The notes below the pieces were generated by a model that saw only the letters and a list, made by a program, of their open reading frames with translations, was not told the origin of the DNA and did no database searches. Positions 1-6,844 of a stretch of 12,661 bases of DNA are shown piece after piece (positions within the stretch are counted from its first letter, which is position 1; each line of letters begins with the position of its first letter). Made by a program: the position numbers and the translations under genes. Source of the DNA: CAZPMO01 sp964587515 (lineage in GTDB: Bacteria; Pseudomonadota; Alphaproteobacteria; MPNO01). The stretch spans positions 1-12,661 of the forward strand of contig CAZPMO010000143.1 of assembly GCA_964587515.1 (NCBI GenBank). The letters are read 5' to 3'.

Positions 1-48
1 GAGGAGGCGCGAAGCGCCGTCTCGAAGGACTAGGAATGCTTTCGACCG
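1..48 (+). repeat. Dispersed palindromic repeat, copy 1 (truncated by window edge)
   Basis: The unit starts with GAGGAG, then has a small hairpin GGCGC-GAA-GCGCC (6-18), then GTCTCGAAGGACTAGGAA and GCTTTCGACCG. From GTCTCG onward it matches the reverse complement of 6772-6801 over 30 bases with one mismatch. The hairpin arms differ in sequence from those of the other two copies but still pair. Similar short GC-rich elements with a CTCGAAGG core are familiar from many alphaproteobacterial genomes. It lies upstream of the cyclase-family gene. It is non-coding in any convincing way. Confidence 0.65.
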
Positions 49-143
49 CCTAATGCGATTGCCCCGTCGCTTTCCAGGGGCGCGGCTTGCTGGACGCTCC
101 CGGACGAATTACAGATTCCGCAAAGTTGGAACAGGCAGGGATC

Positions 144-878
144 ATGGCGGACGACGGAACCAAAACGCAGGCGCGGCCGGCGAATTTCGAGCAGAACCAC
201 TCGGTGCCCCGCATCATCGACATCAGCCTCGATCTCGACGCGGAAAACTTCCGCATGCGGTCCTATGAAGGTTTCAAGAAAAACATGGAGTTCGAGGTCG
301 AGGTCATCAAGGACTACCCCGGCGGGTTGGGACAAATGGTGCGCGGCGTACAAATGCGCCTGCACGCGGGCAGTCACATCGACGCGCCGTCGCACATGCT
401 GGAGGGCGGGCTGGACATGCACGAAGTCCCGCTTGCCGCCTTCATTGGCGATGCGGTGGTGGCCGATGTGCGCCATCGAACTGGTCCGGAGGGCATTACG
501 GTGGCCGATCTGGAGCAGACGGTCGGCGACGTCAGGGCGGGCGATCGCGTGCTGCTCAGGACGGACCTGAACGAAGCCTATGACGGTTCGCCGGAATGGA
601 TGGAGCGTTCGCCGCACCTCGGCTACGCGGCGGTCGACTGGCTGGGCGCGCGCGGCGTGTCGCTGGTCGGGTTCGACTTCTATCATGGCAATGCGCCGGC
701 GGACGCGGCCGCCGACTACAGCACGTCGCGCCACGCCGCCGAGGTCGGCGTCCTTACCATGCCCTATATCAGGAACCTGGGTGAAATTTCCCGTCCACGC
801 GTCACGTTGATTGCGCTTCCCCTCAAGGTGATCAACGTCGAGGCCTCGCCGGTCCGCGCCGTCGTGATCGAGGATTAG
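144..878 (+). CDS. Cyclase-family (KynB/PF04199-like) metal-dependent hydrolase
   Basis: Predicted 244-residue cytosolic hydrolase of the cyclase/kynurenine formamidase fold. The family opens cyclic or N-formyl amides and related bonds with a divalent-metal pair. The family signature HxGTHxDxPxH is present as HAGSHIDAPSH (residues 74-84), giving candidate ligands H74, H78 and D80; H197 in SRHAAE matches the later ligand His. The C-terminal LIALPLK (222-228) matches the conserved end of KynB proteins. The Glu normally about 12 residues after the second-site His is not visible: residues 207-211 read PYIRN, and the nearest Glu are E200 and E214. Start chosen at ATG 144, with AGGCAGGG just upstream; a TTG at 87 is in frame but has no ribosome site. 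The next gene begins about 107 bp downstream with its own promoter-like leader. True kynurenine formamidase is unlikely given the weak second motif and GFDFYHG in place of the usual region; substrate unknown. Confidence 0.85.
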   Translation: MADDGTKTQARPANFEQNHSVPRIIDISLDLDAENFRMRSYEGFKKNMEFEVEVIKDYPGGLGQMVRGVQMRLHAGSHIDAPSHMLEGGLDMHEVPLAAFIGDAVVADVRHRTGPEGITVADLEQTVGDVRAGDRVLLRTDLNEAYDGSPEWMERSPHLGYAAVDWLGARGVSLVGFDFYHGNAPADAAADYSTSRHAAEVGVLTMPYIRNLGEISRPRVTLIALPLKVINVEASPVRAVVIED

Positions 879-897
879 AGCACTATCCGACCAACAT

Positions 898-926
898 TTG
901 ACACCAAATCGAAATGTGGACACTAT
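898..926 (+). promoter_or_regulatory. Candidate sigma-70 promoter for the first TRAP operon
   Basis: A perfect -35 hexamer TTGACA (898-903) is followed after exactly 17 bp by CACTAT (921-926), a weak -10 matching TATAAT at three positions. It lies in the only sizeable gap before the TRAP binding-protein gene. The heptamer CACTATC occurs at 881-887 and again at 921-927, a 40-bp direct spacing that could be an operator. The assignment rests on sequence resemblance only. Confidence 0.45.
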
Positions 927-934
927 CTCGGCCA

Positions 935-954
935 ATAGCCCCGCTAGAGGCTAT
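935..954 (+). promoter_or_regulatory. Short inverted repeat in TRAP operon leader
   Basis: ATAGCC (935-940) and GGCTAT (949-954) form a perfect 6-bp inverted repeat with an 8-base spacer. It sits just downstream of the promoter-like hexamers and upstream of the ribosome site at 974-979. It could be an operator for a dimeric regulator or a small leader stem-loop. At this length it could also occur by chance. Confidence 0.3.
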
Positions 955-985
955 GCATTCGTCTTACCGAACCAGGGAGTTACAA

Positions 986-2017
986 ATGTCGAAATCAGCA
1001 ATTGCTATCGGCGCCGCGGCCGCGGTTCTGATCGCAGGCTCGGCCAATGCCAAGATGGAATACAATACGGTTACCGCGCTGCAGACGACTAATCCGCTAG
1101 CGAAGAGCTATATCGAAAATTTCGTCAAGCCGGCCAACAAGGCGGGAGCCGGACTCATCGGCGTCAAATATGTCGGCGGCCAGGAAGTGGTTCCGCCCCG
1201 CAAGGCGGCGAACGCGCTTAAACGTGGTCAGTTCGACATTCTCTGCGCGCCGACCGCTTATTACATCGGCACCGTGCCCGAAGGCTATGCGCTGCTTGCT
1301 TCCAACCAGGGACCCGCCGCGCTGCGCAAGAACGGCGCGTGGAAAATTCTCGAGGAAATTTACCTGAAAAAGGCCGGCGCCCATCTGCTGGCATGGGGCG
1401 AAAACATGACGTCCTATCACATGTATCTCTCCATGGCGCCCAAGCTGAAAAATGGCATGCCGGATCTGACCGGTGTGAAGATGCGCGCCACCGGCACCTA
1501 CCGCCCGCTGTTCCGGGCGCTCGGGGCCTCGACGATCAACATCAAGAGCAGCGAAATCTTTACCGCCATGCAGCGTGGCACGGTTCAGGGTTTCGGGTTC
1601 ACCGACATCGCCGTCAAGGCGCTCGGTTTCCACAAGATCGTGAAATACCGCGTCCAGCCGAACTTCTATCAGACCAACCAGGTCGTGACAGTGAATGCCG
1701 GCGTCTGGAACGGCATGCCGCGCGCCCAAAAGGATTTTCTGACGAAGCTTGCGAAGGAATACGAGACGACGTCGGTGATCTGGGTCGAGCAACAGCGGCT
1801 TAAGGAAGAGGCGGAACTCAAGACCGCGCCGATGAAGGATTTCGTGCTCAAGGGCGCCGCCGCCGCGCGTTACCAGGATCTGGCGCACCAGCGGATCTGG
1901 GTAGAGTTCAAGAAGCGGTCCGAGTATCACGACCAGCTCAAGCCGCTGATGTACATTGCCGGCAAGCCCAATCGGCAGGTCGATTTGAAAAGCGCCTCTT
2001 CGCGTCTTCGCAAGTAA
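986..2017 (+). CDS. TRAP transporter substrate-binding protein (DctP family), system 1
   Basis: Periplasmic solute receptor of a tripartite ATP-independent transporter, 343 residues, the usual size. A signal peptide is clear: short basic start, hydrophobic 6-18, and an ANA cleavage site at about residue 22. The family segment LTGVKMRATG (161-170) carries R167, aligned with the conserved Arg that salt-bridges the substrate carboxylate in characterised DctP/SiaP receptors, so the ligand is probably an organic anion. The block GTVQGFGF...HKIVKYRV (199-223) is also typical. Start at ATG 986 has GGGAG eight bases upstream. An in-frame ATG at 914 would lie inside the promoter-like region and would bury the signal peptide. 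The two TRAP permease genes follow on the same strand. It is a distant paralogue of the receptor at 11047-12018. Substrate identity cannot be read from the sequence. Confidence 0.92.
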   Translation: MSKSAIAIGAAAAVLIAGSANAKMEYNTVTALQTTNPLAKSYIENFVKPANKAGAGLIGVKYVGGQEVVPPRKAANALKRGQFDILCAPTAYYIGTVPEGYALLASNQGPAALRKNGAWKILEEIYLKKAGAHLLAWGENMTSYHMYLSMAPKLKNGMPDLTGVKMRATGTYRPLFRALGASTINIKSSEIFTAMQRGTVQGFGFTDIAVKALGFHKIVKYRVQPNFYQTNQVVTVNAGVWNGMPRAQKDFLTKLAKEYETTSVIWVEQQRLKEEAELKTAPMKDFVLKGAAAARYQDLAHQRIWVEFKKRSEYHDQLKPLMYIAGKPNRQVDLKSASSRLRK

Positions 2018-2019
2018 TT

Positions 2020-2044
2020 CGACCGAATAAGATCGACTCGGTCG
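2020..2044 (+). other. Stem-loop between binding-protein and permease genes
   Basis: CGACCGA (2020-2026) and TCGGTCG (2038-2044) are a perfect 7-bp inverted repeat with an 11-base loop, filling most of the 37-bp gap between the receptor and small-permease genes. No T-run follows, so it is not a classical terminator. In binding-protein operons such hairpins often protect the upstream mRNA so the receptor is made in excess; that role is inferred here. Confidence 0.45.
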
Positions 2045-2054
2045 CGGGTTCGCA

Positions 2055-2570
2055 ATGGACGCCTTTGACAAGGCACTTGAACGGGTATCGACGGCGCTGG
2101 CCTATATGGCCGCCGCCGTCATACCTGTCATGTTTACCGGTATCGTGATTGACGTCTCGATCAGGACTGTCGGTATTACGCCGCCTCTGTTTACCTCCAC
2201 GGTCGTCGAGTACACGCTACTCTATATCGCGATGTTCTCGGCGCCGTGGCTGGTGCGTGAGAAGGGACACGTGGCCATCGAGGCGGTGGTCACCATCCTG
2301 CCCGCGGCGATTCAACGGCTTCTCGCCAAGCTGGTCTATCTCGCCTGCACACTTTCGTCGTTGCTGTTCGCCTGGTTTTCGTGGGAGCTGTTCCTCGATG
2401 CGTGGGAATCGGGTCAACTCGACGTGCGCGGCGTCGACATGCCCTATTGGGCGCAGTTTCTACCCATGGCCATCGGGTTCCTGCTGGTGGGTCTCGAATT
2501 CTTCATGTATCTCGTCGGGCGGCGTCACTACTACTCCTATGACCTCGGTGAAGTGAAAGACGGGGTCTGA
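2055..2570 (+). CDS. TRAP transporter small permease (DctQ family), system 1
   Basis: 171-residue inner-membrane protein, the small 4-helix subunit that supports the large permease in TRAP transporters. Hydrophobic segments lie at about 15-35, 50-68, 90-112 and 131-153. The motif EYTLLYIAMFSAPWLVREKG followed by HVAIE (about 52-77) is the typical DctQ signature, with a charged loop after helix 2. It sits between the receptor gene (37-bp gap holding a stem-loop) and the large permease gene (2-bp gap), so coupled translation with the latter is likely. The ribosome site is weak (GGG about 8 bases before ATG 2055). The C-terminus is short and charged. The DctQ subunit of the second system (10449-10970) has the same arrangement. 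Confidence 0.9.
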   Translation: MDAFDKALERVSTALAYMAAAVIPVMFTGIVIDVSIRTVGITPPLFTSTVVEYTLLYIAMFSAPWLVREKGHVAIEAVVTILPAAIQRLLAKLVYLACTLSSLLFAWFSWELFLDAWESGQLDVRGVDMPYWAQFLPMAIGFLLVGLEFFMYLVGRRHYYSYDLGEVKDGV

Positions 2571-2572
2571 CC

Positions 2573-3916
2573 ATGGAATGGTATTGGGCCGGGATCCTGC
2601 TTCTCGGTTGTGTCGTTTGCGGCATGGCGATGGGTTTTCCCGTCGCATTCACCTTTCTGATCACGAATATCATCGGCACCTGCGTATTCGTGATCCGGGA
2701 CTATTCCTCGTTCGGCGCCTTTGTCAGCGAGGCGTATATGAAGCTGCCGCAGATCGTCGACAACGCGCCGCAGCTCATCACCACCTTCACGCTATCGCCG
2801 ATCCCGATGTTCATCCTCATGGGATCGCTGTTTTTCCACACCGGCATCGCGATTCGCGTCTTCGATGCGCTGGACAAGCTGCTCGGGAAAATTCCCGGCC
2901 GGCTCTGCTATCTCACCGTTGTCGGCGGCTCTCTGTTTTCGACGCTGACCGGTTCCACCATGGCCAACACCGCTATGCTGGGATCGCTGCTGGTGCCGGA
3001 GATGCAGCGCCGCGGCTACAACAAGCAAATGTCCATGGGGCCAATCCTGGGCACCGGCGGACTGGCGATGATCATCCCGCCGTCGTCGCTCGGCGTGCTG
3101 TTGGCGTCCATCGCCGGCGTCGATGTGGGCGCGCTTCTGATCGCCGGGTTGTTGCCGGGTTTCGTGCTCGCCGGGCTCTACGCCGGCATGATTACGCTGC
3201 AGCTCTTTCTGAACCCCGACTCGGCCCCCAGCTACGACGTGGAACCCACGAGCTGGACCGAAAAGATACGCCAGATCGTGGTCAACATCCTGCCCATGGG
3301 CCTCGTGGTGTTCATGGTCATCGGCTTCATCGTGCTTGGCTGGGCAACACCGTCGGAATCCGCGTCGTTCGGCGTAGTCGGCGTTTTCATTCTCGCGGTT
3401 CTGTTCCGGGCCCTGACGTGGGATGCGCTGAAAACGTCGCTGGTCGGCACGATTCGGGTCGTCGGCATGGTGTTTTTCATCCTGATGAACTCCACCGTGT
3501 TCAGCCAGCTTCTGTCGCTGTCGGGCGCCAGCAAGGGCTTCGTGACGTGGGCGACCGGTTTCGAGGTGGCGCCCCTGATCATTCTGGGCGCCATGTTCCT
3601 GGTACTGATTCTGCTCGGCATGTTCATGGATCAGGTTTCCATGATGCTGATCACCGTGCCGATCTTCTATCCCATCGCCATTCAGCTCGGTTACGACCCG
3701 ATCTGGTTTTCGCTGATCGTCCTGATGGCATTGGAGATGAGCGCGACAACGCCGCCATTTGGTCTACTGTTATTTATAATGATGGGAATGGTGAAAGGGA
3801 CGACGCTGGGCCAGGTCGCCCTGGCCGCCGCCCCCTATCTGTTGTGCGATCTGATCCTGATCATCATTTTGGTCATCGTGCCCGGGCTGGCGCTGTTCCT
3901 GCCAAGCCTGATGTGA
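2573..3916 (+). CDS. TRAP transporter large permease (DctM family), system 1
   Basis: 447-residue polytopic inner-membrane protein forming the ion-coupled transport channel of the TRAP system, of the usual length. The conserved core is plain: LTGSTMANTAMLGS (125-138), PEMQRRGY (142-149), GGLAMIIPPSSLGVLLAS (162-179), a LGMFMDQVSMM motif near 350 and the late TTPPFGLLLF motif near 390-401. It starts two bases after the small-permease stop. It is clearly paralogous to the product of 9132-10445, including the shared MEW start. A run of rare codons (CTA, TTA, ATA, GGA) and an unusually A/T-rich patch lie at about 3757-3800 within the conserved PPFGLLLF region. The operon probably continues into the deacetylase-like gene 52 bp downstream. 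Confidence 0.94.
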   Translation: MEWYWAGILLLGCVVCGMAMGFPVAFTFLITNIIGTCVFVIRDYSSFGAFVSEAYMKLPQIVDNAPQLITTFTLSPIPMFILMGSLFFHTGIAIRVFDALDKLLGKIPGRLCYLTVVGGSLFSTLTGSTMANTAMLGSLLVPEMQRRGYNKQMSMGPILGTGGLAMIIPPSSLGVLLASIAGVDVGALLIAGLLPGFVLAGLYAGMITLQLFLNPDSAPSYDVEPTSWTEKIRQIVVNILPMGLVVFMVIGFIVLGWATPSESASFGVVGVFILAVLFRALTWDALKTSLVGTIRVVGMVFFILMNSTVFSQLLSLSGASKGFVTWATGFEVAPLIILGAMFLVLILLGMFMDQVSMMLITVPIFYPIAIQLGYDPIWFSLIVLMALEMSATTPPFGLLLFIMMGMVKGTTLGQVALAAAPYLLCDLILIIILVIVPGLALFLPSLM

Positions 3917-3919
3917 CGC

Positions 3920-3944
3920 GGCGGTTCCGGACTCGGAATCCGCC
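3920..3944 (+). other. Stem-loop downstream of TRAP large permease gene
   Basis: GGCGGTTCCG (3920-3929) pairs with CGGAA (3934-3938) plus CCGCC (3940-3944), with the tetraloop GACT and one bulged T at 3939, a 10-bp stem. No U-tract follows (the next bases are CCGCGAATTAATTTCGG). It is therefore more likely an mRNA-stabilising or partially attenuating hairpin between the permease and the deacetylase-like gene than a full terminator. Confidence 0.4.
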
Positions 3945-3968
3945 CCGCGAATTAATTTCGGAGCGTCT

Positions 3969-4841
3969 ATGGACCCGAGAGAACGCACGCCTTTTTCCGC
4001 CATTATCGACCGGCCGCCGCTGAAACTGCCCGGCGATGCGCGCATCGTCGTCTGGCCCGTGTTCAACATCGAGAACTGGGACACCTCGGGGCCCATGCCG
4101 CGCACCGTGCTGACCCCACCCGGCGGTCAGATCTACGTGCCCGACATTCCCAACTGGACCTGGCAGGAATACGGCATGCGGGTGGGGTTCTGGCGGCTCA
4201 AGGCGGCCTTCGACCGGCTCGGCATCCGCCCCTCGCTCTCGATCAACGCATCGGTGTGCGAGGTCTATCCGCGCATCGCCGAAGCCGCGCGCGAGGCGGA
4301 ATGGGAATTCCTGCCGCACACCTACCATCAGATGCCCATGCACCTGGTCGAGGACGAGCGCGACACCATCCGCCGCACCCTCGACACCATCCACGACTTC
4401 ACCGGCATCGAGCCGCGGGGCTGGCTCGGGCCCGGCCTCAGCGAGACCTATGAGACCGCCGATATCCTGGTCGAGGAAGGCGTCGAGTTCGTGACAGACT
4501 TTCTGTGGGACGACGAGCCCACGGTGCTGACCACCCGCGCCGGGCCGATCACCAATATCCCGTACTCGGTCGAGCTCAACGACATCGCCATCATGCTGTT
4601 GCAGAACCATCGCGCGGCGGAGCTTTACGACCGCACCCTCGATCAGTTCGAGCGGCTCTACGAGGAAGGGGAGACGCGCGCCAAGGTCATGGCCTTCGGC
4701 ATCCACCCCTATATCTCGGGCGTTCCCCACCGCATCAAATATTTCGAACGCATGATGGAGGAAATGGCCGCGCGGCCCGGCGTCCTGTTCTGGTCCGGCG
4801 GCGAAATCCTCGACTGGCACCGCGCGGCGACGGCGGGGTAG
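3969..4841 (+). CDS. Polysaccharide-deacetylase-family hydrolase (PuuE/allantoinase-like branch)
   Basis: 290-residue soluble protein with no signal peptide, of the NodB-fold CE4 superfamily but closest in style to the cytosolic PuuE-like branch that hydrolyses small amides rather than cell-wall sugars. Visible landmarks: a first strand ending in NIENWD (33-38) where the Asp-Asp motif of true deacetylases would lie, leaving E35; FLPHTYHQMPMH (114-125) as the candidate metal-binding His cluster with H117 and H120; PRGWLGPGLSET (149-160), a segment typical of this branch; and IHPYISG (245-251) with H246 as a catalytic-His candidate. The start ATG 3969 has GGAG six bases upstream. It follows the TRAP permease genes after a hairpin and is probably cotranscribed, suggesting it acts on the imported compound. 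It converges on the amidohydrolase gene with a 3-bp gap. Cyclic-amide or N-acyl hydrolysis is plausible; substrate unknown. Confidence 0.85.
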   Translation: MDPRERTPFSAIIDRPPLKLPGDARIVVWPVFNIENWDTSGPMPRTVLTPPGGQIYVPDIPNWTWQEYGMRVGFWRLKAAFDRLGIRPSLSINASVCEVYPRIAEAAREAEWEFLPHTYHQMPMHLVEDERDTIRRTLDTIHDFTGIEPRGWLGPGLSETYETADILVEEGVEFVTDFLWDDEPTVLTTRAGPITNIPYSVELNDIAIMLLQNHRAAELYDRTLDQFERLYEEGETRAKVMAFGIHPYISGVPHRIKYFERMMEEMAARPGVLFWSGGEILDWHRAATAG

Positions 4842-4844
4842 GGA

Positions 4845-5837
4845 TTACATCCCGATCAGCTTGCGCGCGTTGCCGCCGAGGATCTGGGCCTGCATGGCGT
4901 CGTCGATTTCGGGGTGATTGGTGACGATCTCGACCGGGCGCTCATAGCCCATGTCGAAGCAGTAATCCGAGCCCAGCATCACCCGGTCGGCGCCGACGAT
5001 GGAAATCAGATAGTTCAGCGCGTCGTCGGAATGGGCCACGGTGTCGTAATGGAATCGGCGCAGATATTCGAACGGGCTCTTCTCCATGTGGGCGAGCTCG
5101 GCGCGGACGTTGCGGCCGCGGTTGAGACGGCCCACCAGATAGGGGAACACGCCGCCGGCGTGCGGCAGGCAGACATCCATGCCGGGGAAACGGTCGAGCG
5201 TGCCCGAGAAAATCAGATGGGCCGAGGCGATGCCCGACTCGAACGGATTGCCCAGCAGATTGGTAAGGTAGTATTTCGTGAGCCGCTCGGGCTCCACCAC
5301 GGTCACCGGATGCAGAAACAGGTTCAGGCCGAGACCTTCGATGGCTTCGTATATCGGCCAGTATTCCTCGTCGCCGAGTTCCTTGTCGCGTATCCGGGTC
5401 GAGGAATAGACGCCCCTTATGCCGGGAATTTTCGCGGCGCGCTCCAGCTCCTTCACCGCGAGGTCCGGCTCATGCCAGGGCAATGTCGCGAAGCCTACCA
5501 GCCGGTCGGGATATTTCGCGTGGCTTTCGCCCACCGAATCGTTGAACGCCTCGGACAGCTTCTGCGCCAGCGCGCCGTCGGCCCAGGCCACCATGGGCAT
5601 GGTCAGCGAGAGCGCATGAACATCCACGCCGATCTCGTCCATCTCGGCGATCCGCAGATCCACATCGGTGAATTTTTGCGCCAGCGGCGGCGTCTGGATC
5701 GCGCCCACCTGGATCCTCGGCCCGTCGGCGGTAAAGTCGCAGCCCGCGTCGAAGGCCGCGCCTTCCTTCTCGATCAGCCGCAGATAAGGCTCCGGGAAAT
5801 AATGCGCATGGATGTCGATCGCCGAATGGCCGTGCAT
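4845..5837 (-). CDS. ACMSD-type amidohydrolase (PF04909), probable zinc-dependent decarboxylase or hydratase
   Basis: 330-residue cytosolic TIM-barrel amidohydrolase. The metal site reads DIHAH (H10, H12), FLHP (H176) and GSDY (D291), with LPHAGG supplying H226. These positions nearly coincide with the ligands (His9, His11, His177, Asp294) and catalytic His228 reported for Pseudomonas ACMSD, so the fold and non-oxidative decarboxylase-type chemistry are well supported. The ACMSD substrate-binding Arg51 has no evident counterpart at that position (R41 is the nearest), so the substrate is probably different. Related enzymes include gamma-resorcylate decarboxylase, LigW and the hydratase LigJ, all in aromatic-acid degradation. 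The start is firm: GGAGG lies nine bases before the ATG. It is on the same strand as znuA, 51 bp downstream of it, and could be read from the Zur-controlled promoter or from its own. Confidence 0.9.
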   Translation of the reverse strand: MHGHSAIDIHAHYFPEPYLRLIEKEGAAFDAGCDFTADGPRIQVGAIQTPPLAQKFTDVDLRIAEMDEIGVDVHALSLTMPMVAWADGALAQKLSEAFNDSVGESHAKYPDRLVGFATLPWHEPDLAVKELERAAKIPGIRGVYSSTRIRDKELGDEEYWPIYEAIEGLGLNLFLHPVTVVEPERLTKYYLTNLLGNPFESGIASAHLIFSGTLDRFPGMDVCLPHAGGVFPYLVGRLNRGRNVRAELAHMEKSPFEYLRRFHYDTVAHSDDALNYLISIVGADRVMLGSDYCFDMGYERPVEIVTNHPEIDDAMQAQILGGNARKLIGM

Positions 5838-5888
5838 GTTGACTTGCCTCCTGTGGAACGCCGTGTGCGGCTGTTTGTTCGCCTTATT

Positions 5889-6761
5889 TTAGCCGGCCGC
5901 GAGACAGCGGCGCAACGACGCGGCGAGGGCGCGCATCAGAGTGAAATAGGCTTCCGTTCCGGGCGGGATGGCGGCGCCCAGGGGATCGAGCGTGGCGATC
6001 CGCGCACTTGTGCCGCGCGCCAGCGTGGTGATCAGCGCCGGGCGGAACTGCGGCTCGGCGAAGACGCAGATCGCGCCCGCGTTTCGAATAATCCCGCGTA
6101 TTTCGCGCAGCCGTCGTGCGCCGGGGGCGCGTTCCGGCGCCAGCGTCACCGCGGCGACGCGGTTAAGCCCATAGGCCCGCTCGAAATAGCCATAGCCGTC
6201 GTGAAACACCACGAACGGCCGCGCACGCACCGGCGCGAGGACGGCGTGCAGGCTCTTGTCCAGCGCATCGATCCGCGCTTGAACGCCGAGGAGGTTCACC
6301 TGGTAGCGGTTGGCGTTATCGGGATCCAATTCGCTCAGCACCGAGGCCATATGGGTGGCGATGCGCCGCGCGTTGGCGGGATCGAGCCAGACATGCGGAT
6401 CGGTTTCATCATGGCTTTCGGGTGTTCGGATAAGGTCGAGGCCGGCATTCTCGATCAGCGTGACGACGCGCGCGCGCCGGGCCAGGGTGGCCAGCGGCCG
6501 GTCGAGGAACGCTTCCAGGGTCGGGCCGACGCGCACCACCAGATCGGCGCGCGCCAGCATCCGCGCCGCCGATGGCTTCAAGGCGTATGTGTGCGGCGTC
6601 GCGCCGCCGGGCAGCAGCAAGGATGGCTTCCCCGCGCCTCTCATCACGCCGGCGGCCAGCGCATGGACCGGCTTTACCGTAACCACCACCCGGGGCGTCG
6701 CCTGGGCCGCGTCCGACGCCATCAACCAGACAGCCCCCGCCACGCCGAGCGCGCACACCAT
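5889..6761 (-). CDS. znuA: Zinc ABC transporter periplasmic binding protein ZnuA
   Basis: Captures zinc in the periplasm and delivers it to ZnuB. Numbered from the longest possible start (ATG 6899, 336 aa), ligand candidates are H103 in TPHTYALKPS, H169 in DPHVWLDP, H233 in VFHDGYGYF, and D305 or E282. C278 in ICVFAEPQF and C332 near the end match the disulfide pair of E. coli ZnuA. The His-rich loop common in ZnuA is reduced to ESHDETD. The start is uncertain. ATG 6761 (used here, 290 aa) gives a hydrophobic signal peptide ending DAAQA but without a basic n-region and with only a weak ribosome site. ATG 6899 adds 46 residues, almost all encoded by two dispersed repeats, and also lacks a ribosome site. 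Divergent from zur across the Zur box. Confidence 0.9.
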   Translation of the reverse strand: MVCALGVAGAVWLMASDAAQATPRVVVTVKPVHALAAGVMRGAGKPSLLLPGGATPHTYALKPSAARMLARADLVVRVGPTLEAFLDRPLATLARRARVVTLIENAGLDLIRTPESHDETDPHVWLDPANARRIATHMASVLSELDPDNANRYQVNLLGVQARIDALDKSLHAVLAPVRARPFVVFHDGYGYFERAYGLNRVAAVTLAPERAPGARRLREIRGIIRNAGAICVFAEPQFRPALITTLARGTSARIATLDPLGAAIPPGTEAYFTLMRALAASLRRCLAAG

Positions 6762-6771
6762 GCACCGCCGT

Positions 6772-6830
6772 CGGTCGAAAGCTTTCCTAGTCCTTCGAGA
6801 CGCGCCCGTCGGGCGCTCCTCAGGATGAGG
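6772..6830 (-). repeat. Dispersed palindromic repeat, copy 2
   Basis: Read on the minus strand it runs CCTCATCCTGAGGAG, small hairpin GCGCCC-GAC-GGGCGC (6802-6816), then GTCTCGAAGGACTAGGAA and GCTTTCGACCG. Its last 30 bases match copy 1 with one mismatch. It faces copy 3 head to head: CTTCGAGACG (6793-6802) pairs perfectly with 6871-6880, and ATGAGG (6825-6830) with CCTCAT (6845-6850). It lies immediately upstream of the shorter znuA start. Confidence 0.7.
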
Positions 6831-6844
6831 AAAGTTAAAACTCT

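Noticed and set aside
30..935. 301-codon minus-strand open frame
   Set aside because: It is antisense to the cyclase-family gene and extends into the repeat; no motif and no ribosome site.
2578..4023. 481-codon plus-strand open frame
   Set aside because: It is offset by frame within the system-1 large permease; the His/Arg-rich product has no membrane segments or known motif.
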